The notes under the pieces were generated by a model that ran no database searches, had not been told where the DNA came from, and was given only the letters and a program-made list of their open reading frames with translations. A program made the position numbers and the translations under genes. Source: Sipunculus nudus (lineage: Eukaryota; Annelida; Sipuncula; Golfingiida; Sipunculidae). From it: a DNA stretch of 64,000 bases. Numbering within the stretch: position 1 is the first letter of the stretch; each line of letters starts with the position of its first letter. The stretch covers positions 26,405,956 to 26,469,955 of the forward strand of contig CM049312.1 of the NCBI GenBank assembly GCA_026874595.1. Reading direction: 5' to 3'. This document shows positions 13,089-25,411 of the stretch, one piece after another.

Positions 13089-13765
13089 TTGTTTGAAGCA
13101 GAGCGTCAATGATACATGTTAATCAGAAGCTTTTGAAATACTTGTACGAAAACATCGGTATACAGGCAGTTTTCCCTTAGCTCATGACCATTTCAGACAT
13201 TGTAAAGACCGGTTCAATTATAATCGTACAAATTGAGTTGAACTTCCATGCTGGACATGCGATGCACTCTCCGCCCGGGTTGCGTCTCGCCGGGATACTT
13301 TTCAACGGCCAACTCCGTGATGAACTGAGCGGCGCGTCTCACCGAGCTACGTCGTAGGGAGCACCGAATCAGCCGTACGTCCTGTCGAGATGCGCAGCTC
13401 TGGGTATAAACCGTTTTGATAAGCATAAATTGTTCTGACAATATATAATATCAGCGTAATGCCAACAGATGTGTGAAAGCTTGGTATGAATCTTATCCCT
13501 ATTTTTCGCGCCATGGGAGGTTTATTCAGATTAAAACGTGCCATTGGAGAGTTATCCGTGCTAATAACATACCCTGGTAAGAGCAATTGGCGGATCGAGT
13601 TAATTATGACTGAACACGCTTCACGCCTAATTACTGTGTATTTCAACAGTGAGTTAAATAACGGATTCGAGGCCAACTCACATTTAATGTTTCTTGACAA
13701 AAATTTATGACCACGTTTGTACACCACCCGTCCCTTTGCCAAATTCGCCTAGAGCAATACATTTT
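13089..13765. repeat. direct duplicate A1 (about 680 bp)
   Basis: Matches 16575-17277 in the same orientation over its whole length with scattered substitutions and small indels. Shared landmarks are gaagcagagcgtcaatga, the GC-rich block gcccgggttgcgtctcgccg, ataacataccctggtaagag and cacgtttgtacaccacccg. Short ORFs inside (74 codons +, 131 codons -) are not conserved in length between the two copies, so a coding role is unlikely. Probably a dispersed repeat of unknown class or a local duplication. Confidence 0.85.
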
Positions 13766-14252
13766 TACAATACATTATTTGTATTGTTCAGATCTTGCAT
13801 TGGGAATCTTACGTTAATATTAAAAGAAAAAAAAAACTGGAATGAGAATATTAACATTTAAGGATAGAACCTTACTGTTTAGCACATATATAAGGTCAAT
13901 GTCAAAAATACAAAACATATGCAAATCTGTTACCTGTGATTATTATTAGGGCCTAAGGTCGGTTAAACAAATACCCATATTGGAGATCTAGCTCAGATAT
14001 CGGTGCAACTGGGCAAAAATTGGGAATCGACCACGGGGTATGCATTGGGAATCGACCAAGGGGTATACAATCTTGGAAATTAAGTAATGGTCAAACAAAA
14101 TATCAGGCGCAGAGATGTCAATATCAGCCCTGTCGGAGATCAAACATGGACAGACGATAAAAAATAACAGTCGGGAATGGGGCAAATGAGTAAGCCTTGA
14201 CGGGAGACTTAATACAGGTGTAAAACGCAATGTAATTAATACCTTTCGATTT

Positions 14253-14257
<5 letters not shown>
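13766..14257. other. intergenic, nothing recognised
   Basis: No supported gene. A short local near-repeat (gggaatcgaccaaggggta and its variant) occurs at 14021-14068. Confidence 0.4.

Positions 14258-14311
<54 letters not shown>
14258..14311. repeat. (AT)n microsatellite
   Basis: About 27 AT dinucleotides. The antisense ORF through it is an artefact. Confidence 0.97.
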
Positions 14312-14315
<4 letters not shown>

Positions 14316-16574
14316 ACGACCCTGTGTTCCCTCTTCAGGTTAAGAGTAAGGAGGTAGTTTTCTGGTGATGTGGACATCATGGGAATTTGGTGCAAACACT
14401 AAGTAAGTTTTCTATTACCATTTTAGTCTGTGCTTGTGTGACATGTCTGTCTGTTTGTCAAATATAAAATGTTACAAAATGCAAAGGCTTGGTTTAGGGT
14501 GTGATATAAAACTTATCCGAGTTTAAACACTTGCCCCCCGGATCTTTCGGGATTGTTAATGCATGTGCTTAGCCTCGGGCCCCCTGGGTAGTACACGACC
14601 CAAGCATCCATAATATATCAGTCGTTAGAAGGTTATTCATTCTACATTTCGCGTGGCTTGTACCTATGTACTCTACGCTCTGAACACAGCGCGTGACCTC
14701 CTGGTGACCTTCCACTCACACGCTGTGAGAAGTAGCAGTATTCTTCAGGTTTGGCAACAAAAGTGGGTTTGCGCTGGATAAAGTAAAATCTGATTGGCTC
14801 TGCGTAAAAACAAATGTGCAGAACTGGTAGAAGAAATCTGATTGGCTTAGCGTGTAAACAATCACGGCTGTGCCCGTGGCAAACTCGTGTAGCACTACAT
14901 GCAAGAAAGAAAATATGCAGACAGTGGGTGATAACTGACCTCAGGCCACACCAGCAAGTCAGGTGTAGAGACTGTGTTGAAAGTTGACGATTGCATCATG
15001 TATTCCAACGGGGGGGGGGGGGGGGGGGGGGGTAGCAATCTGTGCTACCAAGCGCTTTCCACTGCAGTGCAAAGTGACCGATACCTCGAAGAACATCCGA
15101 TTGTGCTGGTGATATCTGCAATGTGATTGATTAAATATTACGCTGCGGGAATTCTACAGAGACAGCACCGCCTGGTGGCCAAACCTGACCGGCAACCGTG
15201 GTTTAATGCAGCTGGTAGTGTAGAGAATAGTTGAGCACAGCGTAACCGCTGCTTATGGGGCGTACCATGTATTCCTGAGAATAATTAGACTGGCCCGGTC
15301 GATGCAATTGTTAAGATGCAATGATTCCTCCCTCTGACAGAGCCATCAAACTTTCTCTTGCTCTGTCGCAACGCTTAGAGCAAGTACTGTCACCTCGTCC
15401 TATTCTGTAAACACTTTTCGGCTCTCGATCGACCTGGCACTTAGTTACGTCTATCAGTACATGGAATAACTTTTTTTTTATTTTACGCATTTAGTAGTTA
15501 ACATAAATACTAAAGCTCTAACAGGGCTTGGGTGGAATAGACGGTGGACTTAACAGAAGCCAACACCACAGCCTTTTTTTTACAAGTCTCGCGCCCTATC
15601 AATATGCCACCAAGATCCGCAATATTTTATTTTTTTATGACTGTTTGTTTCTGTAATATTTATCCGTATAGGTGAATTAAAAATAATGCAGTTACAGGTT
15701 TTTCCTAGCATAGACGCTGAGTTAATAAACAGAGGTTTACTAGATGTCTGCAATCGCCGAGCGATTTCAAGAAAAGCCTTAACCCGCCCCAAAAGCCAGC
15801 CCTCCCCCCCCCCCCCCTACCCACCCTTTCCAAACCCCACCCCTTATACATCACCTTTAACCTGAATGTGAGCGGTAATACAGATAGCTCGAAGGGCTCT
15901 GTGGCTTGAAAATATAGGTAAATCTGTTATATGTGACTGTTACTCCTACTCTGACCCAAGGCCAGTTTAAGAAAACTAGCCCCAAAGGGAATGTCATTTT
16001 CATTTGGCTGTGGGATTGTAAATTTTGAGGTGATATATGTGTAGGTGTGTTTCAAGCAAAATGTTTGATCAGAAATCTTCTGAGACGAAAATGTGAATAT
16101 CAGGAGCAAATCTGTGACCCATGAATAAAACTGTTAAACCCAAAGGTCAGTTCTGGAAATTAGTCATAGTGGATGTCTATCGCAAACAGAGAAAGAACTT
16201 GGCGGTAATGGAGAATCGCTCATGGAGTTTACGCCCTTTGAAATTAGGTCATGTTAAAATTATTACCAGTGGCCAAATTATCACCTATGAATGATATTTT
16301 GAAAATCATAAATATTGGGAATACAGGAGATTAGTGCAAAGAAGGACAGAGCAAAGCAAAAAAAATAACAGAACAAAAATGTTATCAATGCTTTTGCCCT
16401 CTGGAGGACCCATGAAAGTCAATCCACATACAAATGTTGTCCAACACATGGATACATAGAAATCAACTCATAAACGCCTAAAAACTCCCCCACGGGGGGG
16501 GGGTTTAATTAGGGACCAGTTTGAGTTCCCAGTGCAAGAAGATGATATCTGGTACAGTGGATCTACATGGTAGT
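14312..16574. other. intergenic with homopolymer tracts
   Basis: No gene recognised. Contains a 23-base G run at 15010-15032 and a C-rich run at 15805-15820, both potentially structure-forming. Short ORFs of 60-70 codons on the - strand have no recognisable features. Confidence 0.45.
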
Positions 16575-17277
16575 GTGTTTGAAGCAGAGCGTCAATGATT
16601 CATGTTTATCAGAAGCTTTTGAATTACTTGTATGAAAACATCGGTATGCAGGTAGTTTTCCCTTAACCCATGACTATTTCAGACATTGTAAATACAGGGT
16701 CAATTATAATCGTATAAAATTGAGTTGAACCTTCATTTTTGTCATGCTGGACATGCGATGCACGCTCCGCCCGGGTTGCGTCTCGCCGGGATACTTTTCA
16801 ATGGCCGATTCTGTGATGAACTGAGCGGCACGTCTCACCGAGCTACGTCGTAGTGAGCACTGAATCAGCCGTACGTCCTATAGAGATGCGCAGCACTGGG
16901 TATACATCCTTTTGATAAGCATAAATTGTTCTGACAATATATGATATAAGTGTAATGCAAATAGACTATGTGAAAGTTTGGTATGAATTAAATCCCTATT
17001 TTACGCGCCATGCGAGGTTTATTTAGATTTAAACGTTTCATTGGAGAGTTATCCGTGCTAATAACATACCCTGGTAAGAGCAATTGGCGAATCAAGATAA
17101 TTATGACTGATCAGCATCAAGGCCTAATTACTGTATATTCCAACAGTGAGTTAAATAAGCCTCGAGAAAGCAGGCAGCGGATTTGTGGCCAGCTCACATT
17201 TAATGTTTGACAAAAATGTATGACCACGTTTGTACACCACCCGTCCATTTCGCCTAAAGTAAAACAAAACTCCATTT
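16575..17277. repeat. direct duplicate A2 (about 700 bp)
   Basis: Second copy of the 13089-13765 segment, about 3.5 kb downstream in the same orientation. It carries extra insertions, for example near 16735. The right edge of similarity lies just past the shared cacgtttgtacaccacccg block. Confidence 0.85.
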
Positions 17278-17349
17278 TTTCGACTCCTTGATTTTTATAG
17301 GGGTCCTTGCCGAACTCGATACTAGTTGAAGAGGTCCTAGTGTTAGTGA

Positions 17350-17372
17350 AAGAAGGTTTTACTGTATTCCGT
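17350..17372 (-). repeat. possible pogo/Tc1-type transposon end
   Basis: The + strand reads ggttttactgta, whose complement TACAGTAAAACC is typical of pogo/Tigger-like terminal repeats next to a TA dinucleotide. I did not find the matching opposite end, so this is a single-end observation. Confidence 0.25.
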
Positions 17373-18179
17373 TGTACGGTGTGTATATAGACTTTGTATA
17401 TGTTTGAGTAAACTTTCTTGCAGGCCATCCTTTATGCTATTAAATATTATGTTTTATCGAGTCTCATCGGCAAACTTTAACAAATACCCATGTTATTCGT
17501 ATTAATTACATATATGATACAAAAACTTAATTTAACATTTTGATTTCAATTTGGCAAATGAAGATACAAACGTTATGACATATACGACAAAAAACGAAAA
17601 CCAAAACAAAGAGGCCATCAGGAAAATAAAATTCATTAATAAAATCTCATAAAATCTCACTAATAGAGAATGGATTTCATTTTTTAATCAATTAAAATTA
17701 CATATAGTGTATTTTATTATAAACAACATGAACTCAAGGGGTAATTCACGCATCACTCGATGAAGTATACAGTCGTGTTATAGGAAAACGCGGAAAACAT
17801 CTTTTATTTAAAAATCCAGTCAACTTACAAGTTCTTTTTTTAAAGTTCGTCCGAGAGAGCTCCCATAAAGGAGAGGTAACAATTGTTGACAACTTACTGA
17901 ACACATATTTGTTCTCCAGTGCGTTCGTTAGCAAATTGCGAGCAGAGGGTAATTAGTTCATTCCCAGAGAATTTAACATTCATGCAAAAACCTGTTCTCG
18001 TACACCAGTCTGAATAGTACCTACCACTCCAAACGAAGACCTCTTCTGTTTCAAAGCAATTCTACACCAGCTGTCTTATCGCATAGGGATTTCTTCCCCG
18101 ACTGTGTGAATATTTCCACTGCTATAGTTCGCTAGACAACATTTACTTTTCAATGCACGCCTCAGTGACGGTTTGAGCC
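17373..18179. other. intergenic, nothing recognised
   Basis: AT-rich, no supported gene. The 62-codon antisense ORF at 17746-17934 has no recognisable domain. Confidence 0.4.
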
Positions 18180-18990
18180 AGAGGTACAGGACCGAATGCC
18201 TTGAGTATATCCTGCCCAGTATATCCAGAAATTATTAGCATCCCTGCAATAGCCAACTTCAATGAGAATCAGAATTTGCACTAAGCACACTGTAAAGATG
18301 GTACAAAGGCCAACGCTGACTTAAACGCCACGAGGACAGGGTTTGGAAACGAATGCCCGCTATCGGTGAGAACCAGCTGTCGCACTTTTATTATCTGTCT
18401 CACGACAGTGGCAAAGATCACTCCGTTACTGATGACCAGTACGATTACTGAACCTCCAAAAGTCACAGGGGCTTCTACCCTGGTATAAATGCCAGCTGCT
18501 TGTTCAGGGTAGGTAATTTTTAGCTCCGGATCAAATTTAATTTTATCGAAGAATACGTATGGCAAAACTAATGCCACTGATAATATCCGGGTCAAGATAA
18601 CTGTAACCCAAACACAATTTTTTGTAACAAGACTCCCAGTCTGAAACGGCTTCATGATGGTTACCATTTTGATAAATGATAAAGACGCAACCGATAATAA
18701 TGATAGTCGAATTGGAAGCGTGGAGCTCACTGTGAAGTCTGACCAAAACCTGGAGAGGCTGATCGGCTTGTACATAAGATAAACGGTATCATTTTGAAAA
18801 TTAGTCCTAAAAGTAAATCTCTTACGAATACCGTCAACACAAGTGGTGTTAATTTTTCTTTCTTCAGCTCCGTCGCCCAAGGTATTGCCAGAATAGATAG
18901 GAAATTTAATGATATAAGTACGCATGTCACAAATGTTACCACAATACTTTTCACTATCTCAACTGTTTCCATATTGCTGTTGATGCGCAC
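18180..18990 (-). pseudogene. class A (rhodopsin-like) GPCR remnant, frameshifted
   Basis: Two overlapping - strand frames together give a seven-transmembrane receptor pattern. Frame one (18990-18727) has an N-terminal ATG, a first hydrophobic helix (IVVTFVTCVLISLNFLSI) and a second (TPLVLTVFVRDLLLGLIF). Frame two (18925-18281) continues with a TM3-like segment (LSLLSVASLSFIKMVTI, at the position of the usual DRY-type motif), a TM4-like segment (VWVTVILTRILSVALVL) and a TM5-like segment (GGSVIVLVISNGVIFATV). The frame change falls near 18770-18790. TM6- and TM7-like stretches appear below 18,300 only in other frames, so at least two further breaks are needed. No ligand class can be assigned. 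It could be multi-exon, but no convincing splice sites were seen at the breaks, so a decayed gene is the better reading. Confidence 0.6.
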
Positions 18991-20842
18991 ACATATATAT
19001 ATATCAACCCTGATTAAATGAATTTAGCTTGTAATTACTTCTTTTTTTAGTTATCATAATCACATACATATTTCTGAAGGCCGCCGCAGTGAGGTATGTT
19101 ATCTTTGCCCTATGTATGGCCGCTGGGGCTCAGCCGATATAAATAGAGTTACAACTGTTACCACATTTCCTGTTGCAACTCCACCACTCTAATGAAACAT
19201 GCATAAGCCTTTTTGGTTTGTATCTGTTAAAAACTCCCATATGTCATTGGCGTGGTCACTTCGCAATTCTGAAATAATTTTCTCATGTATCTATTATCAC
19301 ACGAAAGAAATGACTAAATTTAAGACTTCTTTTCTGCCGGTGCAATAATAAACATATCCACCTTATCATACTATCAAAAAAGCTCCCGCATCACATCATC
19401 GAAAAAGCACGGATTACTGAAACTAATTAACGATGGGCTGGGGTTAAAGTTTAAGTAACCTGTAAAGTGGTTTGACGAGAAACCATCCTGAGATGTTATA
19501 AACTAGATGCTCATTTTATTTCAGTCGGCTGTTGTGATATGATTGAATCGCCACCGTCGCCATAGTAACAAACTTGTTGGTGTGTTTTAAGCCTGCATAC
19601 TATACGTTGACTGTCGGTTAAAACAATATTTTATTACAGAAAGAGCAACGAAAATCAGAATATAAATTATTCTCCTCGGACTACATATAAGTATACACTC
19701 AACAAAATTAATACAGGTGCAATCAACAATATATGTCAGGCATAACAAAAGAATAAATATATGTTCTAAACATTATTAACATGTTCATTAAGGAGAGCAA
19801 CCTGGAGCACTAGCAACATATTTGCTTGGGGAACTTTTTTTTAATTCTTTTACGTCATCTGGGTATTACTATAACATGACCGACAAATACCTATGTGAAT
19901 CGTTATGAAACTGAAATAGATTTATGGATATGGCCGAACATCTCACAGTTTTATATATGTTAAATCGTCAGTCCCCATTAAAAGTACATTTATGTTTTGT
20001 CCAATATGTTGTTGTTGACATATTAAATGAATTAAGTCTGGCCGAGGTGCGCGCAATCGCCCTGCAATTCGTTACTTGGGAAGATTGCCGACAGTATTCG
20101 GTATAAGTTAGCAAATGTACGAGGTAATCAAACCTTTAATCAATTTTGCAAAATAACACGAATTTTTAACCGTACGCCTCTTTGCCAGAGTTTGCTATCT
20201 TGTTTCAGATAAATTAGCAGATGACTAATGCCTGTTGTAGAAGCAGTGACAATTCTTGTAGCGTCATATCGACCCTCTGGCATAACGACCAGATTACTGG
20301 CGCCAGAGTGTCATTACACCTAAGTTTGAGGAGCGCATTATAAAGGCTTTATGAAGATGCAAATATTTTCGTCATTTCTGCCAATTCTTCATTTCCTTCA
20401 GGTACACTATCAATCCACATAAACCAGACCAATCGTTAGCATATTTTGTGTACTTTTTAATAATACCAAACATGAGCAAGAAAAAAATCCGTTTTTCCCC
20501 AGCACATTGGTCATCCCCTCGCCATGTTTGTTGAATTTATGAACGCATGAACACAAGCAAGGCTCGCACGGGATACAGGACGCAGGCAGCTTGCAGGCGA
20601 CACAGGAAATGACCCGTGTCAATGGAGACAGTGTTTCAGTTTGGGTTGTTAGCTCACACATTTGTACTATTGTGTGTGTACATCATTCTTAGCATAATAT
20701 TGAGATTATGGGCCGTTTACCACAATATAAATGCAATCTGATGCAATACCACTGCGATGCATTCCTCGATATTACTTGAATCAAGACTTACCAGACCAAA
20801 TATCCGACTGCCTACTTAGTCGGGTTATCACGGCTACATTTC
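18991..20842. other. intergenic, nothing recognised
   Basis: AT-rich. A 60-codon ORF at 19924-20106 and an 83-codon antisense ORF at 20410-20661 have no recognisable features. Confidence 0.4.
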
Positions 20843-21307
20843 TTGCTGCAGCTATTTGATCCTGCTCCGTTTATTCTAGTTCTGCATCTGTGCAACCGTC
20901 CCAGGGTTCACATGCATATTCTTAAATCGACCTTATTTCTATTGAGTCTGTACATTATCGTTCTTATGATGTCAACCCCTTTCCCTGTTTTTATCGTTAA
21001 TAAAATTTATGATCATTCAAGGTACCAACATTATAAACAATTACTCCTACATGTTTTTTTTTGTTTGTGTTTTTACTTTCTCCAGTGGTTCACTGAACAT
21101 GTATGGATAGATTTTCAACTGAAAATTACTATTTTTTTTAGGATTGAATTTAATGAACCATTTTTCTGCCCACAGCTTTATACATGCATCGTGTTTTTTC
21201 AGACTGTTCGACATACCATGTTGAGCGGGGCAAGGGACATTCTGGATTTTTACCTTTATACAATAATCAATAAGCCGAAGCTGAAACCAAAGTCTCAGGA
21301 ATGTTGA
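20843..21307 (+). CDS. unrecognised 154-codon ORF, hydrophobic
   Basis: A 154-codon open frame with two hydrophobic stretches (about residues 27-50, ILKSTLFLLSLYIIVLMM, and 68-82, LLLHVFFCLCFYFLQW) and a basic C-terminus (IINKPKLKPKS). I do not recognise a family. Length and T-richness make a chance ORF quite possible. A fragment of a membrane protein or a single exon is the alternative; pyrimidine-rich AG sites occur inside it (for example near 21130-21142). It lies 1.9 kb from the GPCR remnant on the opposite strand, with no evidence of a link. Confidence 0.2.
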   Translation: MLQLFDPAPFILVLHLCNRPRVHMHILKSTLFLLSLYIIVLMMSTPFPVFIVNKIYDHSRYQHYKQLLLHVFFCLCFYFLQWFTEHVWIDFQLKITIFFRIEFNEPFFCPQLYTCIVFFQTVRHTMLSGARDILDFYLYTIINKPKLKPKSQEC

Positions 21308-21481
21308 TGTTAATATCCACTGTTTTAATTAAAAGAAAACAAATGAACGTTTAAACATCAGCAATCAGAGATATTTGTACTCTAGAGTTTGAATTTGTTT
21401 TAATTTATCGGGGATTTAAATAATCCAAATTTGAGTTCGGTGAACTTCTGGATAGGCCAGCTATACTGATATGTGCATTAG

Positions 21482-22606
21482 AGGTTGTTACAACCCATAA
21501 TGTAATAACCGGCCAATAATGTAATAACGGCCCATATTGTAATAATAACGACCCATAATGTAATAATCATACCCTGCCCATATTGTAATAAAACTGGCCC
21601 ATACTGTAATAACGGCCCATAATGTAATAAAAAACGGCCCATATTGTAATAACGGCCCATATTGTAATAAAAACGACCCATATTGTAATAATCATACCCT
21701 ACCCATATTGTAATACAACGGGAAGTGGGAAAAACGACCCATATTGTAATAACATATTTATATTGTAATAACATATGTTTAAGCTCAAGAATGACAGGGC
21801 ACACGCTTAGTGTCATTTACATAATATCCTGCCCCCTAGCATACCCTCTCCATGAACCTGTTACTAACCTTAATGAAACCATGGTTCACAATTGAATAAA
21901 AAGATCATATTTTCATACACTAAAATATAACGTATAATAATAATAATAATATAATAATAATTATCATTATTTCATTAATAAATATATATATATATACATA
22001 TATATATACACGTATATATAACAGTTTTCATAGTACCCATGTATGCATATTAGCGCCCCCCCCCCCTACAACTTTCGAATTTCTAGATCCGTCACTAATC
22101 ATGGCCCCCTGCCCTCCCTCAAACCTGGTTACGTCCCTGAATCTCCCCGCTCTGCGCCCTATGCTCTACCTCTAGAACACAGAAACCGGCATTTTCAGAT
22201 TGTTGTTTTGTTGTTTGGGCTAATTATTTTTAAAAATTAAATTGTAAACTTTTGAATCGCACGAATGACGCATCCAGGTTTTAACTTCAAATACGTGCGT
22301 TGAAAGCTCTTAATCTATGCGACGTGTTATACATGTTAACCTAAGACATCTTAACCAATACATATATAGGCACCAAAAAATTGCAGCAGTACCTCCATTT
22401 ATAATTTCCAAATCTCGGGAGGTTTCGAGAGATCATATAAAATATTCTCTATGATACATTGAGCAAAACGCACTGAAATTTAAACTTTCATTTATATTTT
22501 AAAAAGAATTAAAATACATTAAAAAGTATCGATAATGAGAGTTTTGTATAATTTATCTGTTAAAATTGACAAAATATTTACATTTTGGCGATATACATTA
22601 AATATA

Positions 22607-22651
<45 letters not shown>

Positions 22652-23098
22652 TATCTTGTTTAAATACTTTATCATCCTATTTAAAAACTGGTTCAACAAA
22701 AGGATAATCATGAATCATGGCCATATTTCGTTCATATTAGCTTGGTCACCGTTTTAAGCAAATAGTCATTATGTAATCCAGTGGTTTTTCATACTTGTAT
22801 GTTTACTTACACATTCGTGTCACGAGAAGTCAATATTTGAATTGTCTAAGTTAATTTGCATGAACTTTGATTTATAAAATTATTGGCCGTTTTATCCACC
22901 TTCGATTTTATAACAATATGGGCCGTTTTACCCACTTGCGATTTTATTACAATATGGGCAGGGTATAGTTATTACAATATGGGCCCTTTTTATTAGATTA
23001 TGGGCTATTATTACATTATGGGTCGTTTTTATTACAATATGGGCCGTTATTACATTATGGGCCAGTTATTACATTATGGGTCGTAACAGAGGTGTTAC
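21482..23098. mobile_element. foldback-like element with tandem-repeat arms
   Basis: The left arm (21487-21770) is made of 20-25-bp repeats such as cggcccatattgtaataa. The right arm (22880-23087) contains the same units inverted (ttattacaatatgggccg). The outermost sequence is gttacaacccataatg at left and cattatgggtcgtaac at right, nearly inverted copies. The order of variant units (cgaccc, catacc.tgccc, aagtgggaaaa) is mirrored for about 200 bp. A direct agaggt flanks both outer ends (21480 and 23088), a possible target duplication. The ~1.1-kb centre is AT-rich with no transposase. This fits a non-autonomous foldback/MITE-type element. Confidence 0.7.
22602..22652. repeat. imperfect (TA)n tract
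   Basis: TA-rich palindromic tract inside the foldback element centre. Confidence 0.9.
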
Positions 23099-23162
23099 TA
23101 ATTCCAAACTGTTACCAGAGACTGTTTCTCTTATTCTAGAGAGACCGGTTTACCAAATGACT

Positions 23163-23163
<1 letters not shown>

Positions 23164-23210
<47 letters not shown>
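23164..23210. repeat. (TA)n microsatellite
   Basis: About 23 TA dinucleotides just right of the foldback element, followed by a C-rich run at 23237-23270. Confidence 0.97.
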
Positions 23211-23212
<2 letters not shown>

Positions 23213-23537
23213 GTGTGTGTATGGCTTAGCATTACCACCCCCCCCCACCCCCCCCCCCCACCCCCACCCGCATGGATTAAATCCTAGATCTGCCCCTGAC
23301 TTGATTCCATACAATTTTTTGTTTTATCTTTTATTTTCTATGTGACACATTTCAAATATATTACAATTAAGTTTATTCTAACAAGGTTTAGTATTGTAAT
23401 AGTTCATAGTAAACTCAGAGATGGAACCAAAGTTTGTACTTCTTATTATTAATATATTTCATTTCCAATATATAAATATTATTCTTTGAATATCAGGGAG
23501 AAGGATTTCACATTGACCATTCTCCCTTGCTAGAAAG

Positions 23538-23588
23538 TGTGTGTGTGTGTGTGAGGGTGTGTGTGTGTGTGTGTGGGGGGGGGGGGGG
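23538..23588. repeat. (GT)n plus G-run
   Basis: GT dinucleotide repeats ending in a run of 15 G. The ORF through it is an artefact. Confidence 0.95.
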
Positions 23589-24501
23589 TTATATACCCAA
23601 ATCCCCAAACCTCTGCGTTTATGCTACTAAACATATCCTCAGTCAATTGACAAGGCGCCATTGCCACATATCGCTTAGATGTAAGAAAACACAATACCCA
23701 ATTATCGCGAAGAATGAATTAAAATTACATTCAATTAAACATCTGAAGCATAATTTGCGGTTATTTTGTTTTGAATGGTATATTTCTTTCCTCCTCATTA
23801 GATAATTACCACAGATCTCTCGGGACGCGAGAGGCAGGAACAACTATTTATAGATTAATTAAATGGCACTATAGAGAACTTTGTGTTGTCAGAAACGGAT
23901 ATGGTCCGTTTCACGACCTGCTGTCTACCTGTGTTTTGTAGGTAATTTTCTTATAAGTTCACATTTTTCAATGATTTCCTAGAAATGAAAGTGACAACCT
24001 ACTATGGAAATTTAGAATTTTGCAATAAATTCCCGGTTTATGTTTCACAACTGTTTAATCTTTTTCACAATGATCTTGCTGATATGATGTGTCCTTACAA
24101 GAGTAGCCATCTTTTATTTTATGTGTTTTTTTTTATTATTTACATGACATCATCCAATCAGCAGCTGTCAGTTGAGGCTGTTTGGTCATGTAACCATTGA
24201 TCTTGACCGCCATTGGTTGGTCTGATGTGTTGTAAAATGTAGACTGATTTCTCATATTTTCAGAAAATAATGTTTCTAAAATAAGGTGTAAAATAGGTAT
24301 TTAGTTACATTGATAAACATTAGGTTATTTAGTCCTCTGCTCCACGCTATAGTTGTTTCCCTTGAAATATAACTAATACAAATTTCATAAAAAAAACAGG
24401 TGTATATGAGATGAAACGGACTATAATAACTTTCTCTCTCTCTCACTAAAGAAAATTGGTGGTGGTCAAAATGTTAGTCTGTCTGTCTTTCTGTCTGTCT
24501 G

Positions 24502-24506
<5 letters not shown>
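23589..24506. other. intergenic, nothing recognised
   Basis: No supported gene. A 71-codon ORF at 23985-24200 has no recognisable domain. Confidence 0.4.

Positions 24507-24560
<54 letters not shown>
24507..24560. repeat. (CT)n microsatellite
   Basis: About 27 CT dinucleotides, followed by a (GT)n stretch at 24592-24608. RERERE ORFs on the other strand are artefacts. Confidence 0.97.
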
Positions 24561-24564
<4 letters not shown>

Positions 24565-24784
24565 ATATATAAGGGGTGTAGGTGTAAGAAGGTGTGTGTG
24601 TGTGTGTGCAGGTAGGTAGGTGTGCAGGTGGGGAGGTATGTTGGCACCAGTAATGTATGATCATCAACAATACACTTTGTCTGATAAGAACAAGGCAAGT
24701 ACCTCCAGTGATAATTAATCATTGCTTCATAGCCTCTTGATCTCCTATCTCCATCTAATTAATCTACCAACAGGTACTGCAATA

Positions 24785-25411
24785 CGGGGATGGATTAAAA
24801 GGGAAACGGGGGAGCGCGCTCCGCCTTTTTTTACCTAAAAAAAATCAAGCATATTAAATAATATACGCTTAAATAAGATAAATCTAGTTAAGTAAAGATT
24901 TACTAACATACGAAGCTTTCAAGAAACGCTTGAGATCTTAGTTATAATCCCAGGTGCTCAACTGGCCAAATAATGCACGGGTGTGCTATGTCTGTGCGTC
25001 GGGCGCAACTAATCTGTTGTTAACACTCACAGCAGCACCTCGGTATCAGCCAGCTGCTTCAGGGCTTATACAAACGCATTTGAAAACGACGAAATAGCCT
25101 TTGAAAATGACGACGTATTATATCGAGGCCACATATCCTGTTAGCACACCTGGTTTTGAAAATATCGTTCAGGTGGAAATGTCATGACTAATATTTCAGA
25201 TTTAAGGTTTACTAGAGGGTACGAACTAATTAAGATGGAAAAACACGCACGTAATGGGTACAGCTGATTTTGTTCATGTTGCGTCTTTTACCGTTTGCGT
25301 CTTCATGCGAGAGTTACATGGTAAATCTGCAAGCGCTCTTGATACACTTGGTTACCTGTGCCAGGATTTGCTCCCCCCCCCCCTTTCTAAGATCATGCAT
25401 CTACCCCTGCA
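24785..25411. mobile_element. possible MITE with CAGGGGYRGAT-type ends
   Basis: The left edge reads cggggatggatta and is followed by a G-rich stretch. The right edge is catgcatctacccctg preceded by a C-run, roughly its inverted complement. Flanking gcaata (left) and gcatta (right) could be a degraded target duplication. The organisation resembles the better-preserved element at 44717-45021. The interior is non-coding. Confidence 0.35.

Noticed and set aside
13260-13370. tRNA-like sequence on the - strand
   Set aside because: A box A-like word is present, but no box B at the right distance.
24446-24722. RERERE ORFs
   Set aside because: Translation of a (CT)n microsatellite.
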